Part shown: in pieces, positions 24,037 through 33,394 of the stretch | Layout of the letters: each line of letters opens with the position of its first letter | Position numbering within the stretch: the first letter of the stretch is position 1 | Assembly (NCBI GenBank): GCA_934675465.1 | Contig: CAKUQM010000014.1 | Span: forward strand, 1 to 41,359 | DNA from: an uncultured Erysipelotrichaceae bacterium | Lineage (GTDB): Bacteria; Bacillota_I; Bacilli_A; Erysipelotrichales; Erysipelotrichaceae | Direction: 5' to 3' | DNA length: 41,359 nucleotides | The notes under the pieces: generated by a model | Database searches by the model: none | What the model saw: the letters and a program-made list of their open reading frames with translations, nothing else | Told to the model about the DNA's origin: nothing | Made by a program: the position numbers and the translations under genes

Positions 24037-27000
24037 ATGAGGAATGAAGAATTATTAGCTTTAATAGAAAAGAAGAATCACAATGGTGATTCCTTTTTTG
24101 CGTATAATTCTTTGGTTGAAGAAGCTTTAAACATCAGTAAGAGATGCTTAGCTAGTGATAAGCCATTGATTGTAGTAAAAGAAAATAACTACATGGCCAA
24201 TAGACTTAAGGATATTCTTATATCTTACTTTGATGATGATGAGATAGTGAGTTATTTGCCCGAAGAGTCTTTAAGAAGCGAAGAAATTGCGACATCTTTT
24301 GAGAATAGAGCCGAGCGTTTATTGGCACTATATAGGATTATTACTTCTAAGCCTAAGGTGATTGTTACATCACCCTATGGTTTTATTAGACACTTGCCTG
24401 AAAGAGATACTTTATTAAATAGTATTATTCATCTTAAGAAAGATGATGTTTTAGAACGTGAAGATTTAATAGAAAAATTAAGAAAACTAGGTTATGAGAA
24501 GACGGTCCATGTTGAAACACCAATGACTTTTGCGGTAAGAGGTTATATTGTGGATGTCTTTTCAGTTAATTATCCTAAGCCTTTTAGAATTGAATTCTTT
24601 GATGATGTGATTGATTCAATTAGGTTCTTTGACATCAATACGCAAAGAAGTGAAGAAGTTAATGATGAGGTTACTATTTGTTTTGCGAAAGATGTTTTCT
24701 TTAATAATGAGGAAAAAGAATTTTTAAAGGAAAATGTTGAATTAACAAGCGGTGAACTTGAGTTAAACATGGAGTATCTTTTAAATGATGTCTTTAAACA
24801 ATCGTCATACTTTTTCTATGCATACTTCAAAAAGGAACATTTAGTAGATTATCTTGATGGAGATATCTATTTAAGTGATAAGACTAAAATCGATGAGCAT
24901 CTTAAATTATTAAGTGAAGAAACTATCGCTTATATTCAAGAAATGCATGAAGAAAAGAAGCTACCTCTTAAATTTTATGTTTATGAGGATTTTAAGAGAC
25001 TTCTTTTTAATCAATATGTAATAGAAGGTAAACCTTTTATTGATCCTTTTACGGGAATTGAGGAGATTGATTTACCTTATGGTAATTTAGAATATTTATT
25101 ATCTTTAATTGAAAAAGATAATTCTAAATATAAGATTATTGCGCTTGATGGCAAGGAGAGCGAACAGGTTCTTGATATCCTAAATAGATTACATCTTAAG
25201 TACCATGTATATACCGGTGTTTTTAAGGCTGGTATTAATGTGATGATAAGTTATGTTTACACTGGTTTTAAATATGGTGATTATGCCATTTATACGAGCG
25301 CTGAACTTTTTAAACAAAGAAAACATACTGGTAGGTTTGCGTCTAAGTATGCTGAGGCTCGTACTTTAAATTCTTATGAGGAATTAAAGAAGGGTGACTA
25401 TGTAGTTCATGATCAATATGGTATTGGCCAGTATGTAGACATAGAGACTCGTAAGGTTAATAACATTTCCATGGACTATTTAAAGATTATCTATAAGGGT
25501 AATGCAGAATTGTTGGTACCATTGTCCCAATTTTCTTTAGTAAGAAAGTATGTATCTAAAGAGGGTGCAGTACCTAAGCTTCATAAATTAGGTTCTAAGG
25601 AATGGTTGGAGACTAAGAAAAGAGTTGAAGAGAATGTTGAAGAATTGGCAGGTAGACTTGTACAACTTTATGCCAAAAGAGATGGTGATATTGGTTTTGC
25701 GTGTGATAAAGATTCTTCTTTACAAGAGGAGTTTGAGAATACTTTTTCTTATGAATTAACAACCGATCAACAAAAGGCTATTGATGAAGTTAAGGCGGAT
25801 ATGGAAAGTAGTAAGCCAATGGATCGTTTGTTGTGTGGTGATGTTGGTTTTGGTAAGACTGAGGTGGCCCTTCGTGCAGCCTTTAAGGCGGTTGATAATG
25901 GCAAACAGGTAGCTTATTTGTGTCCTACAACAATTCTTTCTTTACAACATTACAATACTTTTAAGAATAGACTAAATGATTTTCCAATGAGGGTTGCCTT
26001 ATTGAATCGTTTTGTGGACGATCGAAAACAAAAGGAAATCTTGGCTGATTTAAAGACTGGTAAGATTGATATTATCATTGGTACTCATAGGGTATTGTCG
26101 AAGGATGTTAAGTTTAAGGACTTGGGTCTTTTGATTATCGATGAGGAACAAAGATTTGGTGTTGAACATAAGGAAAGAATTAGGGAATTAAAAGAATCAA
26201 TTGATGTCTTGTCTTTGAGTGCAACACCTATTCCTAGAACCCTTCAAATGTCTTTGATCGGTATTAGAAGTTTATCAACTCTTGATACACCACCTCGTAA
26301 TCGTTATCCGGTTATGACTTATGTAGTTAGTAAGAGTGATAATTTAATTAGGGAAGTCATTATGAGGGAGCTTGAGCGAAAGGGCCAGGTTTTCTATTTA
26401 TTTAATAATGTAGAAGAGATTAATAGGGTAGCACAAAAGTTAGCTAAGGAAATACCATATGCCAATGTTGATGTGGTTCATGGTCAAATGTCTCGTGAAC
26501 AGATTGAGGATGTTATGTTACGTTTTTATAATAACGAGATTAATGTCTTAGTATGTACGACGATTGTGGAAACGGGTTTAGATATTCCTAATGCGAATAC
26601 AATTATTGTGGATAATGCTCAAAACTTTGGTTTGGCTCAGTTATATCAGATTAAGGGTAGAGTTGGTAGAAGCGATAGGGTGGCTTATGCCTACTTGTTA
26701 ATTCCTCAAAAGAAACAATTAAGTGAAATTTCTACTAAGCGTTTAGAGGCTATTAAGGAGTTTGCGTCTTTGGGTAGTGGTTATAAGATTGCCATGCGTG
26801 ATTTAACTATTAGGGGTGCTGGTGACTTGTTAGGCCCTAAGCAATCTGGTTTTATTGATAATGTAGGTTTGGACTTGTATCTTGCGATGCTTAATAAGGC
26901 AATTAAGACACAAAAAGGGCTCGAATCTGGATTCGCGCCCGAAGAAGACAATGTGTCTAAGGCTCCTGTAAACATCCAACTAGAATCATATATTCCAGAA

Positions 27001-27405
27001 GAGTTTGTGGATAATGATTATGAGAAGCTTAGTATGTATCATCAACTAGATATGATTGATAATCGTGATGATTTGATTAAGTATTTGTTGAAGGTTGAGG
27101 ATGAATATGGTCATTTACCTAGAGAAGTAAAGTCTTTGTTTGAGAAGAAGAAGTTGGAACTTTTGTATAATTCTAATTTTATTAGTAAGATAATTAATCG
27201 TAATGGAACTTTTACAATTATCTTGAGCAAGGATTTCTCAGATAGTGTTGATGGGGTAAAACTTTTTGAAATGTGCAACAATATAAGTAGAGATATTAAG
27301 ATTGCTTATAAGAATAGTCAAATTGAATTGTCTATTAGTAATCAAAAAGATGCGGTTGAAAAGATTTTGAAATTAGTTGATAATTTGGAAGAAATAAAAA
27401 GATGA
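24037..27405 (+). CDS. mfd: Transcription-repair coupling factor Mfd
   Basis: A 1122-aa DNA translocase that dislodges RNA polymerase stalled at lesions and recruits UvrA. In order: the UvrB-like N-terminal region, the CarD-like RNA-polymerase-interacting domain starting near 450 (KGDYVVHDQYGIGQYVDIE), the RecG-like helicase core with Walker A GDVGFGKTE near 602, DEEQRFG near 701, SATPIPRT and ETGLDIPNANT, QLYQIKGRVGR, and a C-terminal TRCF domain. It follows pth directly, with no good ribosome site of its own, so it is probably coupled. It overlaps rqcP by 4 bp. Confidence 0.97.
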   Translation: MRNEELLALIEKKNHNGDSFFAYNSLVEEALNISKRCLASDKPLIVVKENNYMANRLKDILISYFDDDEIVSYLPEESLRSEEIATSFENRAERLLALYRIITSKPKVIVTSPYGFIRHLPERDTLLNSIIHLKKDDVLEREDLIEKLRKLGYEKTVHVETPMTFAVRGYIVDVFSVNYPKPFRIEFFDDVIDSIRFFDINTQRSEEVNDEVTICFAKDVFFNNEEKEFLKENVELTSGELELNMEYLLNDVFKQSSYFFYAYFKKEHLVDYLDGDIYLSDKTKIDEHLKLLSEETIAYIQEMHEEKKLPLKFYVYEDFKRLLFNQYVIEGKPFIDPFTGIEEIDLPYGNLEYLLSLIEKDNSKYKIIALDGKESEQVLDILNRLHLKYHVYTGVFKAGINVMISYVYTGFKYGDYAIYTSAELFKQRKHTGRFASKYAEARTLNSYEELKKGDYVVHDQYGIGQYVDIETRKVNNISMDYLKIIYKGNAELLVPLSQFSLVRKYVSKEGAVPKLHKLGSKEWLETKKRVEENVEELAGRLVQLYAKRDGDIGFACDKDSSLQEEFENTFSYELTTDQQKAIDEVKADMESSKPMDRLLCGDVGFGKTEVALRAAFKAVDNGKQVAYLCPTTILSLQHYNTFKNRLNDFPMRVALLNRFVDDRKQKEILADLKTGKIDIIIGTHRVLSKDVKFKDLGLLIIDEEQRFGVEHKERIRELKESIDVLSLSATPIPRTLQMSLIGIRSLSTLDTPPRNRYPVMTYVVSKSDNLIREVIMRELERKGQVFYLFNNVEEINRVAQKLAKEIPYANVDVVHGQMSREQIEDVMLRFYNNEINVLVCTTIVETGLDIPNANTIIVDNAQNFGLAQLYQIKGRVGRSDRVAYAYLLIPQKKQLSEISTKRLEAIKEFASLGSGYKIAMRDLTIRGAGDLLGPKQSGFIDNVGLDLYLAMLNKAIKTQKGLESGFAPEEDNVSKAPVNIQLESYIPEEFVDNDYEKLSMYHQLDMIDNRDDLIKYLLKVEDEYGHLPREVKSLFEKKKLELLYNSNFISKIINRNGTFTIILSKDFSDSVDGVKLFEMCNNISRDIKIAYKNSQIELSISNQKDAVEKILKLVDNLEEIKR

Positions 27406-27665
27406 GAATTGATAAGTATTTAAAGGTAGCACGTATATTGAAAAAGAGAACCATTGGTAAGGAATTAGCCTTAAATGGTCGTCTTTTGATTAACGATAAG
27501 CCTGCTAAGGCTAGTAGTGAGATTAAGCCAAATGATATTATCACAATTGAATTTGGTCATCGTATTTTTAAGGTTAGAGTCTTAGAAATTAGAGAGAATG
27601 CGTCAAAGCAGGATGCCTTGTCAATGTATGAGGTCATTGATGAGATTAAAGTGAACGAGGTATAA
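27402..27665 (+). CDS. rqcP: S4-domain RNA-binding protein RqcP (YabO)
   Basis: An 87-aa protein dominated by an S4 RNA-binding fold (MRIDKYLKVARILKKRTIGK, then NGRLLINDKPAKASSEIKP, then IEFGHRIFKVRV). RqcP works with RqcH to add alanine tails on peptides stuck on split 50S subunits. Size and position between mfd and divIC match Bacillus yabO. It overlaps mfd (ATGA). The -35 and -10 of the divIC promoter lie in its last codons. Confidence 0.92.
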   Translation: MRIDKYLKVARILKKRTIGKELALNGRLLINDKPAKASSEIKPNDIITIEFGHRIFKVRVLEIRENASKQDALSMYEVIDEIKVNEV

Positions 27666-27666
27666 T
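27637..27666 (+). promoter_or_regulatory. Internal promoter for a leaderless divIC mRNA
   Basis: -35 TTGATG (27637-27642), 18-bp spacer, -10 TATAAT (27661-27666), then 6 nt and ATG 27673. It is one of the best-formed leaderless promoters in the window. Confidence 0.6.
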
Positions 27667-27672
27667 CTATTT

Positions 27673-27993
27673 ATGAGCGAAAAAAGAGTAAATAAAAAAA
27701 GAAGACATGTTAGTAAGAAGATTACTGCTAAATTGATTTCTATTTGTTTAATTACAGTGGCTATTTTACTTTTGACTAATGTGTTTAAACAAGTTAAGTT
27801 ATTGTATACACTTAAGAAACAACAGGAACTAGTTTCTAATGAATTAGCAGCTTTGGAAGATGAGAATGCTGCTTTAGTGTCTACTAAGAATAAGCTAGAG
27901 GATCCTAATTATGTAACAACTTATGCACGTGGTGCTTATATGTTCTCTAGGGGTGATGAGAAGGTATTCTATTTGCCTTCTAGTAAGGAGTAA
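27673..27993 (+). CDS. divIC: Septum formation initiator DivIC/FtsB
   Basis: A 106-aa bitopic membrane protein: basic cytoplasmic N-terminus (EKRVNKKRRHVSKKITAK), one transmembrane helix near 23-40 (LISICLITVAILLLTNVF), an extracellular leucine-zipper-like coiled coil (KKQQELVSNELAALEDENAA) and a final YARGAYMFSRGDEKVFYLP typical of DivIC. It joins DivIB/FtsQ and FtsL in the divisome. The neighbouring rqcP supports the call. Confidence 0.92.
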   Translation: MSEKRVNKKRRHVSKKITAKLISICLITVAILLLTNVFKQVKLLYTLKKQQELVSNELAALEDENAALVSTKNKLEDPNYVTTYARGAYMFSRGDEKVFYLPSSKE

Positions 27994-27995
27994 TA

Positions 27996-28526
27996 ATGGA
28001 AAAACAAGTTAAGAGAAATGAAGTTTATAATGGCAAGATTATTCATGTCGTTTGTGATGATGTTGAAATAGATGATGGAACTTTTTCTAAAAGAGAAGTA
28101 GTTTATCACAATGGCGGTGCTTGTATTGCCCTTAAGGATAAGGATGGCAAGTTCTTTTTGGTTAAGCAATTCCGTTATGCCCTAGATACAGATATGATTG
28201 AATTCTGTGCTGGTAAGATTGAAAAGGGTGAGAATCCAGATGATGCCATTTTAAGAGAATGTGAAGAAGAATTGGGTTATAAGCCTGTTAATGTTCATAA
28301 GTTTGGTTATATTGTACCTACTTGTGGTTATTGTTCAGAGAAGATTTATTTGTACTATGGTGAGGTTGGTGAGCAAGTTGGTACTCATTTTGATAAGGAT
28401 GAGCGTATTACTAGCTTAAAGTTAAGTGCAAGTGAGATTAAGGACATGATTAGAAGCGGTGAGATCAATGATGGCAAGACCGTAGCTTTAATGATGCATA
28501 TGGAGTTGGCTGGTTTAAATGACTAG
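27996..28526 (+). CDS. Nudix hydrolase, ADP-ribose pyrophosphatase-like
   Basis: A 176-aa Nudix enzyme. The box runs GKIEKGENPDDAILRECEEE then LGY near 71-93, with the metal-binding REC-EE core. The dimer motif VYHNGGACIAL and FLVKQFRY match ADP-sugar pyrophosphatases, which split ADP-ribose to AMP and ribose 5-phosphate. AAGGAG lies 5 nt before the ATG, inside the end of divIC. It overlaps the next gene by 8 bp. Confidence 0.9.
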   Translation: MEKQVKRNEVYNGKIIHVVCDDVEIDDGTFSKREVVYHNGGACIALKDKDGKFFLVKQFRYALDTDMIEFCAGKIEKGENPDDAILRECEEELGYKPVNVHKFGYIVPTCGYCSEKIYLYYGEVGEQVGTHFDKDERITSLKLSASEIKDMIRSGEINDGKTVALMMHMELAGLND

Positions 28527-29313
28527 TCTTGATCAATTACTTTACGATATTTCTAAAACAGAAGAGGATGATGTTGAGGATTTTTTAGAGAATTTTTTTC
28601 ATCCTGAAAAAAGAGAACAGTATATGGCTGATGAGCGCTTTGAGGCCGAGGACTATGATAGCCTTGAGATGATGTTTCAGGACTATGATTTAATTGATAA
28701 GGCCTATGATGCCCTTGATGTAAATCCTTTCTGTATGGAAGCTTTTGTGGTTATTTATAAGCTTGAGAGTGATGTGAGCTTATTTAATTTTTTTAATGGC
28801 TTTAATGATAAAGATTTTGATTATAATTCATTGAGTGAATATCATAAGTATGTCTATGGTTTGATTGAGTCTTATTATGTAGACTTCTTAATTAATATTA
28901 GAAATCTTACTGGTGCTAAGAATGTTTTGTTGAATCTATTAAATAAAGATGAAAGATTATATGAGGGCAATTTATTTAGATTGTCTTATCTTTATTCATG
29001 TTTAGAGGATTTGGATTCTTTTTATAATTTGTATCTAGATAGTGGATTTAAGGAAGCTTTTTCGTATATACTTTTACTTGTCGTTTGTCTAAAACATGGA
29101 GATAAACAAAAGGCTAAAGAAGTGTTCGGAGAGTTTCTTTCAAGCTTTAAATATGCCTCTTATATTGACCATATTTGGGATTTAGATGATAACGACGAAG
29201 ATGGGGCCGTGGAGATGAGGATGACGATGTCTGCTTGTTATAGCGAGATTTGTTCTATCCCGAATTTCTTTTCATGGTGTGAAGAAAATAAGGAAGGTGT
29301 TAGGGAATCATGA
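28519..29313 (+). CDS. Hypothetical helical-repeat (TPR-like) protein
   Basis: A 264-aa acidic, soluble, mostly helical protein. Pairs of helices (YDLIDKAYDALDVNPFCMEA, NLTGAKNVLLNLLN, LFRLSYLYSCLEDLDSFYNL, GDKQKAKEVFGEFL) recur with TPR-like spacing, suggesting a protein-binding scaffold. No catalytic motif is visible. It sits between the Nudix enzyme and the queT-like gene, overlapping both (8 bp and ATGA). Function unknown. Confidence 0.75.
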   Translation: MTSLDQLLYDISKTEEDDVEDFLENFFHPEKREQYMADERFEAEDYDSLEMMFQDYDLIDKAYDALDVNPFCMEAFVVIYKLESDVSLFNFFNGFNDKDFDYNSLSEYHKYVYGLIESYYVDFLINIRNLTGAKNVLLNLLNKDERLYEGNLFRLSYLYSCLEDLDSFYNLYLDSGFKEAFSYILLLVVCLKHGDKQKAKEVFGEFLSSFKYASYIDHIWDLDDNDEDGAVEMRMTMSACYSEICSIPNFFSWCEENKEGVRES

Positions 29314-29828
29314 ATTCAAAGAAAATTGCTTTATATGGTATTATTGCTGCCTTATACGTTGTGGTTACACTTGTATTGGGCGCTTTTAGTTTTGGGATGA
29401 TACAATTCAGAATTTCTGAAGTGTTGATGTTACTTTGTTTATGCAAAAAGGAATATATCATTCCATTAACAATCGGTTGTTTCTTAAGTAATGTCATTGG
29501 TTTTGCGCTTGGTATGTCAGTGCTACCATTAGACTTTGTCTTAGGTACTTTAGGTACAGTTGTTTCTTGTATCTTAATGTATCAATTTAGAAATGTATTA
29601 ACATTCAAGAGACCTTTATTGTCTTTGTTGATGCCAGCTTTGGCAAATGGTATTTTTGTAGGTCTTGAATTAGCTATCTATGAAAGTAATGGTGCTAATT
29701 TCTTTAATTTATTCTTAATCAATGGTGCTTATGTTGCCCTAGGTGAGATTGTATCTTGTTTCGTGTTGGGTTTAATTTTATATGTTCCTTTCATGAAAGC
29801 TGTTAAGCGTATTGAGGAAAGATTTTAG
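29310..29828 (+). CDS. QueT-family ECF transporter S component
   Basis: A 172-aa membrane protein with about five hydrophobic helices. The N-terminus ALYGIIAALYVVVTLVLGAF followed by MIQFRISEVLMLL matches the QueT family, whose members are thought to import queuosine precursors with the shared ECF module. The start overlaps the preceding stop (ATGA). No preQ1 riboswitch is seen next to it; it is buried in an operon, so substrate assignment is moderate. Confidence 0.85.
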   Translation: MNSKKIALYGIIAALYVVVTLVLGAFSFGMIQFRISEVLMLLCLCKKEYIIPLTIGCFLSNVIGFALGMSVLPLDFVLGTLGTVVSCILMYQFRNVLTFKRPLLSLLMPALANGIFVGLELAIYESNGANFFNLFLINGAYVALGEIVSCFVLGLILYVPFMKAVKRIEERF

Positions 29829-29862
29829 CACTTGAATAATATCTTATTGGCTCATTATGTTT

Positions 29863-29868
29863 TATAAT
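29863..29868 (+). promoter_or_regulatory. -10 element for a leaderless Phd-like/tmk mRNA
   Basis: TATAAT, then 6 nt, then ATG 29875, with no Shine-Dalgarno site. No clear -35. A more upstream in-frame ATG at 29857 precedes and overlaps this -10, so it is unlikely to be the start. Confidence 0.5.
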
Positions 29869-29874
29869 GTAGCC

Positions 29875-30156
29875 ATGGAAATTGATGTAAAGAAAATTAA
29901 AGGCTTAGACGAAGGTTTTGATGTACTTGATAGTAATGAGGATGATGCTGTTTATATAACAGAAGATGGCAGTATTAAGTATGTAATGTTGACTAGTGAG
30001 GAATATGATTCATTGGTTGAGAAGATGCCTAGTGCTTCTATTAGAGTATTAAATCCTATGGGTGATATTACTTATGATGAGTATGAAGAAATCAAGAGAC
30101 AGGTTCTTGAGGCTCTTGATAAAACCTTTAAGCCTAAACCGGAGAAATTAAATTAG
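29875..30156 (+). CDS. Phd/YefM-antitoxin-like small protein, no toxin neighbour
   Basis: A 93-aa acidic protein. VYITEDGSIKYVMLTSEEYD near 24-43 resembles the Phd/YefM core, where a strand-loop-strand precedes EEYxxL. The C-terminal half (ITYDEYEEIKRQVLEALDK) is helical, where antitoxins bind toxin. No RelE, Doc or other toxin is adjacent; tmk follows at once. I start it at ATG 29875, 6 nt after a TATAAT. It may be a domesticated regulator, or only superficially similar. Confidence 0.6.
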   Translation: MEIDVKKIKGLDEGFDVLDSNEDDAVYITEDGSIKYVMLTSEEYDSLVEKMPSASIRVLNPMGDITYDEYEEIKRQVLEALDKTFKPKPEKLN

Positions 30157-30783
30157 ATGAAGAATGGATGTTTTATTGTCTTTGAGGGACCGGATGGTTC
30201 TGGTAAGACAACAATTTGTGATATAGTTTGTCAGAAATTAACTGATATGGGTTTTGATATTGTGCATACAAGAGAGCCTGGTGGTATTGAGATTGCAGAG
30301 AAGATTAGAAATATTATCTTGGATCCTTTAAATACTGCCATGGATGCTAAGACCGAGGCTTTGCTTTATGCAGCCAGTAGAAGACAACATTTGGTGGAGA
30401 AGGTTATTCCTTCTTTGAAAGAGAATAAGATTGTTATCTGTGAGCGTTTTGTCTATTCTTCACTTGCATATCAGGGTAAGGCAAGAGGTATTGGCTATGA
30501 TGGCATTATGGCGATCAATGATTTTGCGATTGATGGTTGTAAGCCTGATATTACTATTTATCTTGATGTGGATGAAAAGACAGGTCATGCCCGTATTAAT
30601 CAAAGGTCTAGTAAGGATCGTTTGGATGCAGAGAGTGATAATTTCCATCATTTAGTTAATGAGGGTTATAAGGAGATTCTAGAATTATATAAGGACAATA
30701 TTAAGGTAGTTGATGCGACTAATAGTATTGATAAGGTCAGTAAAGATTGTCTTGATGTAATTTTGGATTATATTAATGATTAA
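30157..30783 (+). CDS. tmk: Thymidylate kinase
   Basis: A 208-aa enzyme phosphorylating dTMP to dTDP. P-loop FEGPDGSGKTT near 8-18, the substrate motif THTREPGG-type (VHTREPGGIEIAEKIR) near 35, ERFVYSSLAYQG near 94 and the LID INQRSSKDRLD near 148 are all present. It starts right after the preceding stop and overlaps holB by 8 bp, matching the tmk-holB order of Firmicutes. Confidence 0.97.
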   Translation: MKNGCFIVFEGPDGSGKTTICDIVCQKLTDMGFDIVHTREPGGIEIAEKIRNIILDPLNTAMDAKTEALLYAASRRQHLVEKVIPSLKENKIVICERFVYSSLAYQGKARGIGYDGIMAINDFAIDGCKPDITIYLDVDEKTGHARINQRSSKDRLDAESDNFHHLVNEGYKEILELYKDNIKVVDATNSIDKVSKDCLDVILDYIND

Positions 30784-31729
30784 GGATGTCTTAAAGGCTA
30801 AGGAGCCTATTGTTTATCTTAGCTTAAAGAATGATTTAGAGAATAGCCGTTTAGCGCAGTGTTATCTTTTGTATGGACAAGTTAACCCTTTAAAGAAGGA
30901 TGCTGCGTTTTTGTTGGCTCAAAGTATCATCGAGAATAAACAAGGCTTTGCGTGCGAAATGTGCAATACTTGTTTACGTATTAAGGATAATAAGTATTTT
31001 GATGTGATTTATGTTGATGGTAGCAAGTCTTCTATTAAAGTAGATGATATTGAATATATCATGTCTGAATTTTCACGTACTTCACTTGAAGGAAGTAAGA
31101 AAGTATATATTATCGATAATATTAATAATGCTTCACTTAAGGCTGTTAATATGCTTCTAAAGTTTATGGAAGAGCCAAGTAGTGATGATGTTTATGGTAT
31201 TTTTATCAGTGATGATATGGACACTTTATTGGATACTATTGTATCTAGATGTGAGAAGCTTCCTTTTATGACAAGGGACTTTTCTTATTTGATTAATGAA
31301 TATAAGGAAAAGGGTTTTGAGTATCAGGATGCTTATATTTTGAGTAATATTAAGCATGATCAAAGTGAAATAGATTTAAATGATGAGGCTTATTTGAATG
31401 CTAAGGAGTATGTTTTTAAGACAATTGATAATTTGGATAATTTAAAATATATTCCTGTTTTGTATTCTTTAGAATTCTATAGTTGTGTTTCTAAGGATTT
31501 GTTTAAGAAGTGTAGTGATTATTATTTAGATATTATGATTTTAATGATTGAGGATGCCTTGTCTTTTAAGAATATTGGTGATCATGAATATGATGATTGT
31601 TTAACGATGATAAATAAGCATAATCCTTCTAAGTTGTTAGAGATTTTCTTAAAGGCTAAGGAACGCTCTAATTATCCTGTAAATAGACAATTGTTGTTTG
31701 ACCAAATTGCGTTTTCAATAATATCATAG
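30776..31729 (+). CDS. holB: DNA polymerase III delta' subunit
   Basis: A 317-aa clamp-loader subunit. Residues about 60-66 carry a CEMCNTC zinc-module cluster, followed by VDDIEYIMSEFSRTSLEGSKKVYIID and NMLLKFMEEPSSDD, the delta'/DnaX core. Like other delta' proteins it lacks a working P-loop (LYGQVNPLKKDAA), so it is a structural rather than ATP-hydrolysing subunit. It lies between tmk and ricT as in Bacillus. Confidence 0.92.
   Translation: MIKDVLKAKEPIVYLSLKNDLENSRLAQCYLLYGQVNPLKKDAAFLLAQSIIENKQGFACEMCNTCLRIKDNKYFDVIYVDGSKSSIKVDDIEYIMSEFSRTSLEGSKKVYIIDNINNASLKAVNMLLKFMEEPSSDDVYGIFISDDMDTLLDTIVSRCEKLPFMTRDFSYLINEYKEKGFEYQDAYILSNIKHDQSEIDLNDEAYLNAKEYVFKTIDNLDNLKYIPVLYSLEFYSCVSKDLFKKCSDYYLDIMILMIEDALSFKNIGDHEYDDCLTMINKHNPSKLLEIFLKAKERSNYPVNRQLLFDQIAFSIIS
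31698..31727 (+). promoter_or_regulatory. Internal promoter for a leaderless ricT mRNA
   Basis: -35 TTGACC (31698-31703), 18-bp spacer, -10 TATCAT (31722-31727), then 6 nt and ATG 31734. No Shine-Dalgarno site is present. The promoter lies in the end of holB. Confidence 0.6.
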
Positions 31730-31733
31730 TAGT

Positions 31734-32567
31734 ATGAGTGAAATTTTGAAATATTTGTCTGTTAGATTTCAGGCAACCAATAAAACATATACTTTTTCAA
31801 CAACTGATAATAGTATTGTCAATGGTGACGGTGTTATAGTCGAGACTCAAAGGGGTGTCGAGTATGCTAGAGTTATCGCTGATCCTTTTGATAAGCCTAA
31901 TGTTTCTATGGAAATTAAGCCAATTTTGAGAAAAGCTTCTAAGGAAGATGAAATCCAATATGAGAAGAATATTGTGGATTGTAAAGAAGCTAAACAAAGA
32001 TGTCAAAATGAGGCTGATAAGTTAGAGCTTGGTATGAAGGTTATTTCGGCTGAATATACTTTAGATAGAAGTAAGATTACTTTTATTTATTTGGCTGATG
32101 ATCGTGTCGATTTTAGAGAATTATTGAAGATTTTGGCTTCTATCTTTAGATGTCGTATTGACTTAAGACAAGTTGGTACTCGTGATAAGGCTAAGATTGT
32201 TTCTGGTATTGGACCATGTGGTAGGGAATTGTGTTGTGCTCGTTATATCAGCGAGTTTGATCGTATTTCTATCAATATGGCAAAGAACCAATTATTAGCT
32301 TTAAATGTAGCTAAATTATCTGGTCAATGTGGCAACTTGATGTGTTGTCTAAAGTATGAGGATGAGGCTTATAAGGATCTTAAGAAGGGTTTGCCTAAGC
32401 TTAATTCTTATATTGAATATGAGGGTGAGAAGTTTAAATTAACTTCTATGAATGTGATTGTGCGTAATTGTAAGCTTGAGAATCGTGAACATGCTATTTT
32501 CATTACATTGGATGATTTATTGAAGAATGGTAAGGTTTTAAAGCCGAATGAAAAGAAGGGTAACTAA
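31734..32567 (+). CDS. ricT: PSP1-domain protein RicT (YaaT)
   Basis: A 277-aa protein of the RicT/YaaT family, which with RicA and RicF forms an Fe-S-bearing complex that stimulates RNase Y-dependent mRNA maturation in Bacillus. The PSP1 core spans roughly 60-150 (VDFRELLKILASIFRCRIDL). The characteristic cysteines follow: GPCGRELCCARYI near 161 and SGQCGNLMCCLKYE near 200. Position between holB and rsmI agrees. The stop overlaps rsmI (TAATG). Confidence 0.94.
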   Translation: MSEILKYLSVRFQATNKTYTFSTTDNSIVNGDGVIVETQRGVEYARVIADPFDKPNVSMEIKPILRKASKEDEIQYEKNIVDCKEAKQRCQNEADKLELGMKVISAEYTLDRSKITFIYLADDRVDFRELLKILASIFRCRIDLRQVGTRDKAKIVSGIGPCGRELCCARYISEFDRISINMAKNQLLALNVAKLSGQCGNLMCCLKYEDEAYKDLKKGLPKLNSYIEYEGEKFKLTSMNVIVRNCKLENREHAIFITLDDLLKNGKVLKPNEKKGN

Positions 32568-33379
32568 TGGCTACTCTTTTTTTGGTTGCGACTCCTATCG
32601 GTAATCTTAACGAAGTATCTAATAGATGTTTAGAAACTTTAAGAAGTGTTAAGGTTATCGCTTGTGAGGATACAAGAAATACTAGGAAGTTATTAAGTCA
32701 CTTTGATATTCATACACCTTTGATTAGTTATCATAACTATAATGAAGAAATTGCCAGTGGCAGCATTATTGAATATCTAGAAAAGGGTGATGATGTAGCT
32801 TTGGTTTCTGATGCAGGTTATCCTTTGATATCGGATCCTGGTTATGTTTTGGTTAATGAGGTAATCGAAAAGGGTTTTAATATTAACACTGTAAGTGGTC
32901 CTAATGCTTGTTTAAATGCTTTGGTGGCTTCTGGCTTGTCGGTTAATCATTATATGTTTTATGGTTTCTTAAATTCTAAGTCTAGTAGTGCTAGAAAAGA
33001 ATTGGAAGAGTTGAAGAATTTTCCATATACGATTGTTTTCTATGAGGCACCTCATCGTATTAAGAAGACGGTTGAGCTTGTTTATGAGGTCTTTGGTGAT
33101 CGAAGGGCTGTTATTGCCAGGGAACTTACAAAGATTCATGAGGAATATATTAGAGGCAATTTGAGTGAGCTTAAAAATGTCGGTGATCTTAGGGGTGAAA
33201 TTGTATTTTTAGTCGAAGGATATAAACATGAGGAAGCACATATCGGGCTTGAAACTTTAAAGGTGGAGGTTCAAAATCTAGTTGATAATGGTTTAAAGAC
33301 TAAGGTTGCGATTAGTGAGGTTGCCAGCAAGTATAAGGTTTCTAAGAACGAACTTTATGACTATTATCATAAGTCTTAG
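32567..33379 (+). CDS. rsmI: 16S rRNA 2'-O-methyltransferase RsmI
   Basis: A 270-aa SAM-dependent enzyme that methylates the 2'-OH of C1402 in 16S rRNA. Tetrapyrrole-methylase fold motifs: FLVATPIGNLNE near 5, ACEDTRNTRKLL near 31, LVSDAGYPLISDPG near 78, VSGPNA, and FYEAPHRI near 155. It is the last gene of the tmk-holB-ricT-rsmI cluster; the next gene appears to have its own promoter. Confidence 0.96.
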   Translation: MATLFLVATPIGNLNEVSNRCLETLRSVKVIACEDTRNTRKLLSHFDIHTPLISYHNYNEEIASGSIIEYLEKGDDVALVSDAGYPLISDPGYVLVNEVIEKGFNINTVSGPNACLNALVASGLSVNHYMFYGFLNSKSSSARKELEELKNFPYTIVFYEAPHRIKKTVELVYEVFGDRRAVIARELTKIHEEYIRGNLSELKNVGDLRGEIVFLVEGYKHEEAHIGLETLKVEVQNLVDNGLKTKVAISEVASKYKVSKNELYDYYHKS

Positions 33380-33382
33380 GCT

Positions 33383-33388
33383 TATAAT
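33383..33388 (+). promoter_or_regulatory. -10 element for a leaderless ABC exporter mRNA
   Basis: TATAAT, then 6 nt, then ATG 33395. No Shine-Dalgarno site and no clear -35. Confidence 0.5.
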
Positions 33389-33394
33389 TGTTTC

